From Gemmatimonadaceae bacterium (GTDB lineage Bacteria; Gemmatimonadota; Gemmatimonadetes; Gemmatimonadales; Gemmatimonadaceae), in contig JACDDZ010000081.1 of the NCBI GenBank assembly GCA_013816695.1, positions 1 to 7,121 of the forward strand: 7,121 bases of DNA, read 5' to 3'. The notes under the pieces are model-generated. The model searched no databases. It was not told the origin of the DNA and saw only the letters and a program-made list of their open reading frames with translations. Each line of letters starts with the position of its first letter. Within the stretch, counting starts at the first letter, position 1. This document shows positions 1 to 6,094 of this stretch, piece after piece. The position numbers and the translations under genes are program-made.

Positions 1-139
1 GATCATCCTCGATGGGTGTCTCCGGAATGCCCAGCTCGGTGGGGTCGGTTACCGCAAGCGAGGCAGCTGCGAACACGTCGCGCAGCTCACGCATCTTCCC
101 TTCGCTTCTCGTCGCAATCACGATCCGCTCAATGGTCAA
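1..139 (-). CDS. rdgB: RdgB/HAM1 family XTP/dITP diphosphatase, N-terminal part only
   Basis: This is the first 46 codons of a gene that runs off the left edge of the window. The family hydrolyses non-canonical purine triphosphates (dITP, XTP, ITP) to the monophosphate and pyrophosphate, keeping deaminated purines out of DNA and RNA in the cytoplasm. The visible residues carry the family's N-terminal signature, [18 protein letters not shown] (residues 6-23), which matches the usual IVxATxNxGKxxE nucleotide-binding strand and helix, although the common Asn is Ser here. A GIPETP segment follows, where the family usually has a LxxIPE-type stretch. I chose the TTG at 137-139 because the next codons give the signature at the right distance from the N-terminus and because it overlaps the rph stop codon as TTGA. 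An AGG lies 4 to 6 nt upstream. The rph-rdgB order is common in bacteria. The catalytic half cannot be judged. Confidence 0.85.
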   Translation of the reverse strand, partial: MTIERIVIATRSEGKMRELRDVFAAASLAVTDPTELGIPETPIEDD

Positions 140-858
140 CTGCCTAGTGTCTTCCGCTGAAGCGCGTCCAAGTCCTTTATACCGGCAACAGCAAGGTCGA
201 GAAGGAGATTCAGCTGGTCACGATCGAAGGTTCCGTGCTCTCCGGTTCCCTGAACTTCAACGAAGCTCTTCGCAGACGCCATGACAACATTCATGTCCAC
301 TTCCGCTCGAACATCTTCATCGTAGTCAAGGTCGATCCGCGGCTCTCCGTCAATGATGCCGACGCTCACGGCAGCCACGCTACGCTTGATTGGCGTCACT
401 GGAATCTTGCCCTGATCGACCAGCCATTGAAATGCATCCACCACAGCAACTGACGCTCCCGTTATCGCGGCCGTCCGCGTTCCACCATCGGCAACGAGGA
501 CATCGCAGTCAATCTTCACGGTGAACTCGCCGAAGTTGAAATCATCCAGCATCGCACGCATGCTGCGGCCGATAAGCCGCTGGATCTCGTGGGTGCGTCC
601 GCCCAGCTGCGAGCGTTCGCGAGAATTACGGGTGCGCGTTGCGCGTGGCAGCATGGCATACTCGGCGGTGAGCCAACCCTGACCAGACCCTCTCCTCCAT
701 CCCGGCACGCCTTCGTCCACTGACGCGGTGCACAGGACTTTGGTCGTGCCGAACGAGATCAGGCAGGAACCTTCGGCATATGGTGCCACGCCGCGTTCGA
801 TTGACACGGGCCGCATTGCCGCCGCTGTGCGATTTTCGCGTGCTTTAGTTTGAGTCAC
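136..858 (-). CDS. rph: Ribonuclease PH
   Basis: This 240-residue protein is a full-length RNase PH, the phosphorolytic 3'-5' exoribonuclease that trims tRNA 3' ends and releases nucleoside diphosphates. It acts in the cytoplasm as a hexameric ring. [20 protein letters not shown] (residues 16-35) is the typical N-terminal strand pair. [16 protein letters not shown] (86-101) carries the phosphate-binding Arg at 88, and [11 protein letters not shown] (125-135) carries the second phosphate-binding Thr/Arg pair at 127-128. [16 protein letters not shown] (178-193) supplies the acidic metal-binding residues, Asp182 and Asp188. The C-terminal GTGEHGTF is also typical. No key residue is missing. The start is GTG at 856-858, 14 nt inside the upstream adenylyltransferase gene and without a visible Shine-Dalgarno, so translational coupling is likely. 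The internal ATG at Met15 would remove the residues before RPVSIERG and is less likely. The stop overlaps the rdgB start. Confidence 0.97.
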   Translation of the reverse strand: MTQTKARENRTAAAMRPVSIERGVAPYAEGSCLISFGTTKVLCTASVDEGVPGWRRGSGQGWLTAEYAMLPRATRTRNSRERSQLGGRTHEIQRLIGRSMRAMLDDFNFGEFTVKIDCDVLVADGGTRTAAITGASVAVVDAFQWLVDQGKIPVTPIKRSVAAVSVGIIDGEPRIDLDYDEDVRAEVDMNVVMASAKSFVEVQGTGEHGTFDRDQLNLLLDLAVAGIKDLDALQRKTLGS

Positions 859-1291
859 GAAGTTTTTGAATGATTGATGTTGTGGATTGCCCGGGCGTCA
901 AAGGTATGACTTCAACCCGACCGCCCCAACCGTGCACTTCTTTTGCCCCAACGATCGTTTCGGCCGAGTAGTCGGCGCCTTTTGCAATCACGTTGGGACG
1001 AACGGCGATAATCAGCTCGAGCGGCGTGTCTTCGTCGAAGAGCACGACGCGGTCAACAGACTCGAGGCCCGCCAGTACGCAGGCGCGCTCGGCTTCGCTG
1101 CGAACCGGTCGACTCTCACCTTTCAACCGCTTTACGGACGCGTCGGTGTTCAACCCGACAATCAGCACATCACCAAGTGCACGTGATTTGGTAAGGATGT
1201 CGATATGGCCGGGATGGAGCAGGTCGAAAACACCGTTGGTAAAAACGACATTTCCCTTCTGCTGCGCGCGCCATGCGACCAGTTCGTTCAA
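845..1291 (-). CDS. rfaE2: D-glycero-beta-D-manno-heptose 1-phosphate adenylyltransferase (RfaE2 / HldE C-terminal domain type)
   Basis: This cytoplasmic nucleotidyltransferase is expected to join ATP and heptose 1-phosphate to make ADP-heptose, the precursor of LPS inner-core heptose. Counting from the TTG at 1289-1291, [19 protein letters not shown] (15-33) holds the HxGH ATP-binding motif (26-29). [13 protein letters not shown] (46-58), [10 protein letters not shown] (61-70), the [11 protein letters not shown] segment (98-108) and the C-terminal [10 protein letters not shown] (135-144) are all family signatures. The protein has only the transferase domain, so the heptose kinase, fused in E. 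coli HldE, must be encoded elsewhere. The start is doubtful. The TTG has no Shine-Dalgarno. The reading frame stays open upstream to about 1336 and encodes DPARKISS, which resembles the usual family N-terminus. A CTG at 1325-1327 has GAGG 7 nt upstream and overlaps the previous stop as CTGA, which would give 160 residues. The 3' end overlaps rph by 14 nt. Confidence 0.92.
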   Translation of the reverse strand: MNELVAWRAQQKGNVVFTNGVFDLLHPGHIDILTKSRALGDVLIVGLNTDASVKRLKGESRPVRSEAERACVLAGLESVDRVVLFDEDTPLELIIAVRPNVIAKGADYSAETIVGAKEVHGWGGRVEVIPLTPGQSTTSIIQKLRDSN

Positions 1292-1323
1292 GCTGCTGAT
1301 TTTTCGCGCAGGATCAAAAAAGG

Positions 1324-1677
1324 TCAGAACGTTGCCTCAGCCTTTGGATTGAATCTCACTTTGCGGATGCCGACAACGGGGACTGGAATTGACTGCAGGT
1401 AACTCCCCGAAACGACAACTCGCGCCTTGCTGCGGCTTACCCGCACCATGCTCGCGCTGGGCGGGAGTCCGAGCGAGTCAGCAAACACCTTGAGCCGAGA
1501 CTGGATCTCCACGTCGGTGTGCTTAAGCGAGAATTTTGCCTCCTGCTTCATTGCGTCCTTGTACCGGTAGTAGTCCAGGTATGCGCTCGCAAACGATCCG
1601 CCGAAATAGATGCAGGCCGCGATCAGTACAAGTGAGAACATGCACCCGAGTGCACTGGCACCGCGACGTCTTACCAT
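1324..1677 (-). CDS. Small single-pass membrane protein, function unknown (weakly DUF4845-like)
   Basis: This 117-residue protein is not one I can name with confidence. It starts with a basic stretch, MVRRR, followed by a hydrophobic segment (about residues 10-34), which suggests an uncleaved inner-membrane anchor. A tyrosine-rich juxtamembrane piece, YLDYYRYKDAM (33-43), follows. The rest is probably outside the cytoplasm: a charged helix with VEIQSRLKVFADSLGLP (56-72), then two or three short beta strands with VRVSRSKARVVVSGSYLQSI (78-97). The anchor, helix and small beta layout recalls DUF4845-type proteins, but this is a resemblance by eye only. The ATG at 1675-1677 lies inside the last codons of the LptE-like gene (7-nt overlap, CAATGGTAA). 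Its stop either overlaps a CTG start of the adenylyltransferase or lies 32 nt before the TTG start. Its place between LptE and a heptose enzyme suggests an envelope role, which is inference. Confidence 0.8.
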   Translation of the reverse strand: MVRRRGASALGCMFSLVLIAACIYFGGSFASAYLDYYRYKDAMKQEAKFSLKHTDVEIQSRLKVFADSLGLPPSASMVRVSRSKARVVVSGSYLQSIPVPVVGIRKVRFNPKAEATF

Positions 1678-2162
1678 TGCGATTGGGCACCCTGCACAAT
1701 GTCGTTTACCATGCGCTCGATGGCTTTCTGACGACCTTGCGCTTCGCCACGCTCTTCGTACTGACCCTGGGCAATAAGACCTTTCCGTTGCCAGAGCGTC
1801 TTGCCACTTACCTGATCAACAAGCTCCACATCAACCGAGATCTGCAGCATCCGGCGTGCAGAAGTTGTCGCCGGATTATCCGCGCTGTATCCAATGGGGA
1901 TATCCGTTTCATATCGCTGAATCGATCCGCGAACCAGGGCATTCGCTTTCGCCTCGGTCGCATCGCGGAGACCCAGCTTGCGATAGAGCTGCGCACGGAG
2001 CACGTCGAAAACTTCACGCTGCAATTCCGGGGCAGCTGTCTGATTGTCGAAAGGAAGCACAGCAATCGTTCTGACATGCGATGGCAGGCCGCCGCCCGCA
2101 AACCCGTAGGGCATGCAGGCGGTGAGCATCAACGCACTAGAAAGTAAAAATCGACGAATCAA
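1671..2162 (-). CDS. lptE: LptE-like LPS-assembly lipoprotein
   Basis: This 163-residue protein is a predicted outer-membrane lipoprotein. LPS-assembly lipoproteins of this family plug the LptD barrel and help insert LPS into the outer leaflet. It has a basic N-terminus, a hydrophobic stretch and a lipobox ending LTAC, with the lipidated Cys at 16. The next part, YGFAGGGLPSHVRTIAVLPF (19-38), is the family hallmark: a YxF-G-G-LP turn followed by a strand carrying an I-V-P-F pattern. DNQTAAPELQREVFDVLRAQL (39-59) is the first helix, RGSIQRYETD (78-87) a strand, and LQISVDVELVDQVSGKTLWQ (106-125) the later strand pair. I chose the TTG at 2160-2162 because it alone gives an intact signal peptide. 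A GGGGGA sits unusually close, 1 nt upstream. It overlaps the upstream lipoprotein gene by 26 nt. LptE sequences diverge strongly between phyla, so the family call is good but not certain, and lptD is not in view. Confidence 0.82.
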   Translation of the reverse strand: MIRRFLLSSALMLTACMPYGFAGGGLPSHVRTIAVLPFDNQTAAPELQREVFDVLRAQLYRKLGLRDATEAKANALVRGSIQRYETDIPIGYSADNPATTSARRMLQISVDVELVDQVSGKTLWQRKGLIAQGQYEERGEAQGRQKAIERMVNDIVQGAQSQW

Positions 2163-2769
2163 ATCCCCCGACCTGTCGTGACTGAGTCACCTTAATGGTA
2201 AGCCTTCTGCGCGCCGAAGGTACCTGATATTCAAGACTGCCGGTGCTGTCGCGGGTAACCCATTCGATCACCCGTCCGTCATTGATGCGATCGAGGCGAA
2301 TCAACTGTCCATGTTTCACAGTGACCCGCCACGCAACCGGACGACCGATATCTGCGCGAACTACATCACCCTCGGCGCGGACGATGGTGTCAGGAAGAGC
2401 CGGTATCGTAAGGCGTCCAAGGCCGGCCCAGAGCATCGCGGGCGGTGGAAGATAGCGCTTGATCAAATCGATCCCGGGAGTGCGCAGTGTGTCACCAACG
2501 AGGGCGGCAGCGCCGCCCATTCCTCCGCCGAGAAACAGGTCTACTCGCGCACTGTCCGGCGGAGCTATCCGGGCTGAACCCTCTCCACGTCCCGTGAGGT
2601 CTGCATCCTCATAGTCCCAGTTGAAAACGAGATGCTTGTATCCGGGTGCAAGCGCAATATTCGGGAGTGCCGCGACAGGCGCGATTACCCCCGGCAGAGG
2701 CGTGACAACTTTAGACTGAGCGCAGCCCACGAGGCCCGCGCATAGGATCAGCGCGACGATGCGATTCAT
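2137..2769 (-). CDS. Predicted lipoprotein with LolA/LolB-like (DUF4292-like) beta-rich body
   Basis: This 210-residue protein starts MNRIVALILCAGLVGCAQS, a lipoprotein signal peptide with lipobox LVGC and lipidated Cys at 16. I used the ATG at 2767-2769, 8 nt after the stop of the cyclophilin gene. The same frame extends 24 codons further upstream, but those residues lie in the coding sequence of that gene and precede the signal peptide. The mature part begins with Pro/Ala-rich sequence (about 21-42), then beta-strand-like stretches: a GRGEGSARIAPPDSARVDLFL segment (60-80) that resembles the LolA/LolB pattern of a Gly-rich strand followed by a strand with PDS-R, then VRAEGDVVRADIGRPVAWRV (130-149) and a basic C-terminal strand pair. 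LolA/LolB-like proteins carry lipoproteins or other acyl-chain molecules through the periplasm. The fold is inferred from pattern alone. Its place just before lptE supports an envelope-lipid role. Confidence 0.75.
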   Translation of the reverse strand: MNRIVALILCAGLVGCAQSKVVTPLPGVIAPVAALPNIALAPGYKHLVFNWDYEDADLTGRGEGSARIAPPDSARVDLFLGGGMGGAAALVGDTLRTPGIDLIKRYLPPPAMLWAGLGRLTIPALPDTIVRAEGDVVRADIGRPVAWRVTVKHGQLIRLDRINDGRVIEWVTRDSTGSLEYQVPSARRRLTIKVTQSRQVGGFDSSIFTF

Positions 2770-2777
2770 TGGAGAGC

Positions 2778-4865
2778 TCACTTGCGGACTGTGACCGACT
2801 TGATCAGGTCGCCCTGCACAATTGTGTCGAGCGCTGACCATCCGGACAGCACGCGGCCGAAAACCGTGTAACCTCCATCCAGATGTGGCTGCGGCGAGTG
2901 TGTGACGAAGTATTGGCTGCCTCCAGTGTCGGGACCCGAGAGCGCCATTCCGAGCGCTCCGCGCTCGTAGCGATGCGCGTTCATTTCATCCCGAATTGAG
3001 TACCCCGGCCCGCCGCTGCCGGTCCCCGTAGGATCTCCATCCTGCGCAACGAAATTTGGTACTACGCGATGGAAGCGCGTTCCCTTGTTGTAATAGCCTG
3101 CTTTCGCGAGTGAAATGATGTTGTTCACCGTCAATGGCGCGTCCACTGCAAAGAGCTCGAGGACAATGGGGCCGCGAACAGTGTTGAGAGTGAGCGTTGG
3201 CTTCTGCCCGCGAAGGGCGGGAGCAATCAGGTTACGGACCACGTCCTCGTACCAGGCCGAGTTCCGCGTGGGCGGAAGGATTGTCGGCCATGCGGCAAAC
3301 AGCGCCGACGCACCGGCCGCATTTCTCTCGAGGGGATCTGTAGGTGCTCCAATGCGTTCGAGAGCCTGCCGCGAAGTTGCCGGGAAATTCGCGCTGTCAC
3401 GCTTCCATAGCTCCGCCAGATAATGCACCGCCGAGATTCGCGCGTCGTTGGCGGAGTCGGCTCGAGACTTTTCGTAGGAGGCGAGAATCATCTCGAGATC
3501 GGATACCCGGGGACTTCTGGATAACGCGTCGATGGCGCTCGTTCTCACGTCGACATGCGGATCCGCCAACATGCGAAGTGCGATTGCCCGAATCTCCGGT
3601 GTCACCTTGAGCGTATCACGCGGAATGACGACGCTCATTGCCGTCGCTCGTACGCGAGGGTCTGCATCAGCCAGCATTCGCATCACTACAGGGTCTATAG
3701 ATGTACGGTTTGGAAGTGAGCCTGTCGCGCCGACCAGGGCTGCCCGATAGCGCCAGTCACTGTCCTGTTCCCACGTTACCGTCGCCGGTAGAGTGACACC
3801 TATGGCTGCTGCCGAAGCCGCAATGCTCGTGCGGTACATGAACGAAGTATCGCGCATCCAGATGCCCGTCCAGCCGGCGAGGGTTGTATCGAGCACTCCA
3901 CCTACGACCTGCGCTGCTGCGATGCGCACGTTCGGATCGCGGTCGTTCGTTGCTGCAATGACTTCCGACCGCACTGAGGGCCCGAAAGTGGACAGTGAGC
4001 GGACTGCATTGATTCGAACGTGCGGGTGCGCATCCTTCATTAGATGCTTGAGTGCCGCGATTGCCGGTGGCACTAGCGAATCACCGACGACTCGTTTGAT
4101 CAACATTCGCGCGGCTTCCGCGCGCGCGCGATGGGTGGCGACAGTGTTGTTGTAGTATGGAGTCTCGGTTTCGACCGGATTGCAGGCGCGGCAGGTGCGT
4201 TCCACAGTCCGGTTTTCTGCCAGTGCAATCATGTCCCGCGCCCCCGGGACGGCCCGCCCTCGCGCAATTGCATATGATGCTGCCCACACAAGAGAGGCAT
4301 CTGCAGACGCGAGATATGGACGCAGCTCCGCGACCGGCACGGGCGCCAGTTTCGCGGCCGCGAGAAGTACCTGGGTTCTGGTGCGCGGATTGATCCCGCG
4401 ATCCGCAAGTGCCGAGAGAATTGCGGGCCTTGCAGCTGCTCCAATTGCACCGAGTGCCCAGGCCGCATTCATACCTATGCCCGGCTCACGAGAGAGCAGA
4501 TTCCTCAGACTGCCCACCGCGGCTGAGTCTCCGAGCAGGCCGAGCGCATACGCGGCGTTTGACACAACGTTTGGGTCTTTGTCCCCAAGGGCGGAACGAA
4601 GAATTGCGACGCCCGGGGTCCCTGTGGCGCGACCCAGCTGACCAATTGCGAGAGCCGCATTCGCTCGCAGTGCCGGAACCGTAGAGCCCAACGCATGACG
4701 TACGAGCGATGTATCCAGTTTCCTGCCGTCAGTCATTTGAAGGAGTTTCGCCCACAACGCCACCTGCGCCTTCGTGAGTGACCCGGATGACCCCTGCGCA
4801 TTCGCCTGCGGTGAACACAGGATGGCCGCACACAACACAAGCAGAGGCAGGCTATTTCGACGCAT
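2778..4865 (-). CDS. Exported HEAT-repeat protein with C-terminal cyclophilin-type peptidyl-prolyl isomerase domain
   Basis: This 695-residue protein has a signal peptide (residues 1-23; ANA then Gln at the likely cleavage site) and should act in the periplasm. Residues about 43-500 form a solenoid of HEAT-like helix pairs, clearest at 64-79, 96-113, 129-145, 279-295, 309-324, 401-413 and 434-451, each with the Asp-Pro-x-Val-Arg...Ala-Ala-Leu pattern. Residues about 555-695 are a cyclophilin domain. FHRVVPNFVAQDGDP (598-612) has the catalytic Arg at 600 and the active-site Gln at 608. GPDTGGSQYFVTHS (644-657) and HLDGGYTVFGRV (661-672) complete the pocket, with His where human cyclophilin A has Trp121, as in many bacterial members. 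I placed the start at the ATG 4863-4865, which begins the signal peptide, although the frame is open for 52 more codons. It overlaps the thioesterase gene by 14 nt. The solenoid probably presents clients or docks partners. The substrate is unknown. Confidence 0.93.
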   Translation of the reverse strand: MRRNSLPLLVLCAAILCSPQANAQGSSGSLTKAQVALWAKLLQMTDGRKLDTSLVRHALGSTVPALRANAALAIGQLGRATGTPGVAILRSALGDKDPNVVSNAAYALGLLGDSAAVGSLRNLLSREPGIGMNAAWALGAIGAAARPAILSALADRGINPRTRTQVLLAAAKLAPVPVAELRPYLASADASLVWAASYAIARGRAVPGARDMIALAENRTVERTCRACNPVETETPYYNNTVATHRARAEAARMLIKRVVGDSLVPPAIAALKHLMKDAHPHVRINAVRSLSTFGPSVRSEVIAATNDRDPNVRIAAAQVVGGVLDTTLAGWTGIWMRDTSFMYRTSIAASAAAIGVTLPATVTWEQDSDWRYRAALVGATGSLPNRTSIDPVVMRMLADADPRVRATAMSVVIPRDTLKVTPEIRAIALRMLADPHVDVRTSAIDALSRSPRVSDLEMILASYEKSRADSANDARISAVHYLAELWKRDSANFPATSRQALERIGAPTDPLERNAAGASALFAAWPTILPPTRNSAWYEDVVRNLIAPALRGQKPTLTLNTVRGPIVLELFAVDAPLTVNNIISLAKAGYYNKGTRFHRVVPNFVAQDGDPTGTGSGGPGYSIRDEMNAHRYERGALGMALSGPDTGGSQYFVTHSPQPHLDGGYTVFGRVLSGWSALDTIVQGDLIKSVTVRK

Positions 4866-5265
4866 TTGCAAAAAGCTCTCGGAGATTAGTTGGAAGTGTT
4901 GTGAGCCGACCCTCGTGGGTGATAGCCGCGAGAGTAGTGGCCGCAGAAACGAGACGGGCGCCAGTGTCGGCGTTCGTGATAAGGTATTTGAATTCGACGG
5001 TCCGCGAACGTACATCACCAAGTGAAGCTGTCACAGTGATGCGATCGTCGTACCTGGCGGGAGCGTGATAGCGAAGCGATGCGTCCGTCACTGCGAGGCG
5101 GACACCCTGATGCTCTACCTCGGAATATGCTGCCCCGAGCGAGCGCATAAGCTCAGTGCGGCCGATCTCACACCACACCAGATAATTGGCGTGATACACA
5201 ACCTGCATCTGGTCAGTCTCGGCGTACCTGACTCTTACCTCAATAGAATGTTCGGGCGCAGCCAT
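4852..5265 (-). CDS. ybgC: YbgC/FadM-family acyl-CoA (acyl-ACP) thioesterase, hotdog fold
   Basis: This 137-residue protein has the length and motifs of the 4-hydroxybenzoyl-CoA thioesterase family (hotdog fold), which hydrolyses acyl-CoA or acyl-ACP thioesters. RYAETDQMQVVYHANYLVW (13-31) carries the catalytic Asp at 18 and the VYHANY core. The ARTE-like helix is present as GRTELMRSLG (35-44), and RYHAPARYDDRITVTASLG (65-83) is the central strand region. I used the ATG at 5263-5265. The frame is open for almost 100 codons further upstream, but that part is Arg-rich low-quality sequence antisense to the neighbouring phosphoesterase. The gene is first in the minus-strand run, next to the divergent gap, and its stop lies 14 nt inside the HEAT-cyclophilin gene. 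YbgC often sits with tol-pal genes in proteobacteria; none are visible here. The substrate cannot be told from sequence, and the symbol is a family label. Confidence 0.9.
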   Translation of the reverse strand: MAAPEHSIEVRVRYAETDQMQVVYHANYLVWCEIGRTELMRSLGAAYSEVEHQGVRLAVTDASLRYHAPARYDDRITVTASLGDVRSRTVEFKYLITNADTGARLVSAATTLAAITHEGRLTTLPTNLRELFANASK

Positions 5266-5329
5266 TACAGGCGAAATTGCCCGCCGCGGGAATGTTTGTA
5301 AAGGTTGTCCCGCATGGGTATTTTGGCGT
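5266..5329. promoter_or_regulatory. Divergent intergenic gap, likely promoter region for both directions
   Basis: This 64-nt gap separates the start of the minus-strand thioesterase operon from the start of the plus-strand phosphoesterase gene, so it should hold promoter or 5' leader elements for both. On the minus strand TTTACA (5302 down to 5297) matches five of six bases of a sigma-70 -35 box. The hexamer 17 nt further on, CAATTT, is a poor -10 and would leave almost no leader. On the plus strand TTGCCC (5277-5282) is a weak -35, and no good -10 lies at normal spacing. A perfect 5-bp inverted repeat with a 1-nt centre, CCCGC-C-GCGGG, lies at 5280-5290. Neither gene has a clear Shine-Dalgarno. 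The role is inferred from gene orientation; no promoter is convincingly identified. Confidence 0.4.
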
Positions 5330-6094
5330 GTGCCAAAGCTCCCAGCATATATCCTATCCGACACGCATCTCGGCGTCGCTCCACCTGACGTGGAGCGACG
5401 CCTCCTGCGCTTCCTGAAGTTTTTGCCTGGACGAGCCGGAACTCTCATAATCAACGGGGACCTGTTCGATTTCTGGTTCGAGTGGAAGTCTGTTATTCCG
5501 CGGACCGGGTTCAGGGTAATCGCGGCACTCGCTGATCTGCGCGACAGCGGCGTCGAGATCATATGGGTTGCTGGAAATCATGACTGCTGGGGTGGCGAGA
5601 TTCTGCGCGAAGACGTTGGAGTCGACTATTTCACCGATGCGTGGGAAGGCAACATTGGGGGATGGAAGGTTCGCATCGAGCATGGCGACGGATTGCGCGA
5701 CCAGGAAGATCGTGGCTATCGGATGATCCGGCCTGTCATGCGCAATCAGTTCGCGATCAAGGCGCTCCGCAGGCTGCACCCTGACACAGCAACGCGGATT
5801 GCAATGGGGAGCTCGGGAGCAAGCCGAAGCTACCGCGCGCGGGATGGCGGTGAAGGACTCAGGCAGATTGCGCTCGCAAAGCTCGGCGCGGATCGCGCGA
5901 TCGATCTTCTGGTTTATGGACATTCGCATGTGGCAGCACTGGAGCGATCACCCGCTGGCGGAATTTTCGGGAACGCAGGGTCCTGGCTCGATGCGGCGAC
6001 GTATCTGGTTGTGAGTGAGTCTGTTGTGGAGCTGCGTGAAGCGGATGGATCAGCCGAGGGTAATTGTCTCAACTCGCTCGATCGCAGCACCTAG
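5330..6094 (+). CDS. LpxH-like UDP-2,3-diacylglucosamine diphosphatase family metallophosphoesterase
   Basis: This 254-residue protein is a calcineurin-like dimetal phosphoesterase of the LpxH/LpxH2/YbbF type. It has the full metal-binding set: SDTHLG (Asp11, His13), NGDLFDFWFEW (Asp44), AGNHD (Asn83, His84), EHGDGLR (His118) and GHSH (His198, His200). GDLFDFWFEW is typical of LpxH and relatives, where LpxH cleaves UDP-2,3-diacylglucosamine to lipid X and UMP at the membrane surface during lipid A synthesis. The length is close to LpxH (about 240). Related families with other substrates share these motifs, so the substrate is inferred. The start is GTG at 5330-5332, 5 codons before the first strand, with no strong ribosome binding site. 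It is the only plus-strand gene. Its last 45 nt overlap the 3' end of murI, and the tail after about residue 236 has no recognisable motif. Confidence 0.88.
   Translation: MPKLPAYILSDTHLGVAPPDVERRLLRFLKFLPGRAGTLIINGDLFDFWFEWKSVIPRTGFRVIAALADLRDSGVEIIWVAGNHDCWGGEILREDVGVDYFTDAWEGNIGGWKVRIEHGDGLRDQEDRGYRMIRPVMRNQFAIKALRRLHPDTATRIAMGSSGASRSYRARDGGEGLRQIALAKLGADRAIDLLVYGHSHVAALERSPAGGIFGNAGSWLDAATYLVVSESVVELREADGSAEGNCLNSLDRST

Noticed and set aside
1536..2147. 203-codon open frame on the plus strand, antisense to the LptE-like and small membrane protein genes
   Set aside because: No family motif, irregular composition, and it lies opposite two well-supported overlapping genes. It is best explained as a shadow frame in GC-rich sequence.
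4179..4193. CxxC in the HEAT protein as a c-type heme site
   Set aside because: The motif is Cys-Arg-Ala-Cys-Asn, without the required His after the second Cys.
4180..4641. 153-codon plus-strand frame antisense to the HEAT region
   Set aside because: Its Ala/Arg/Ser-rich composition is what the reverse of Ala-rich HEAT helices gives. There is no start context or domain.
4866..5021. 52-codon N-terminal extension of the HEAT-cyclophilin protein
   Set aside because: It lies in the thioesterase coding sequence and would bury a clear signal peptide that begins at the ATG 4863-4865.
5266..5562. N-terminal extension of the thioesterase with an Arg-rich stretch
   Set aside because: The thioesterase fold begins just after the ATG at 5263-5265. 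The extension is antisense to the phosphoesterase and looks like non-coding translation.
5354..5929. 191-codon minus-strand frame antisense to the phosphoesterase gene
   Set aside because: The plus-strand protein has the complete metal-binding motif set, while the antisense frame has no recognisable domain.
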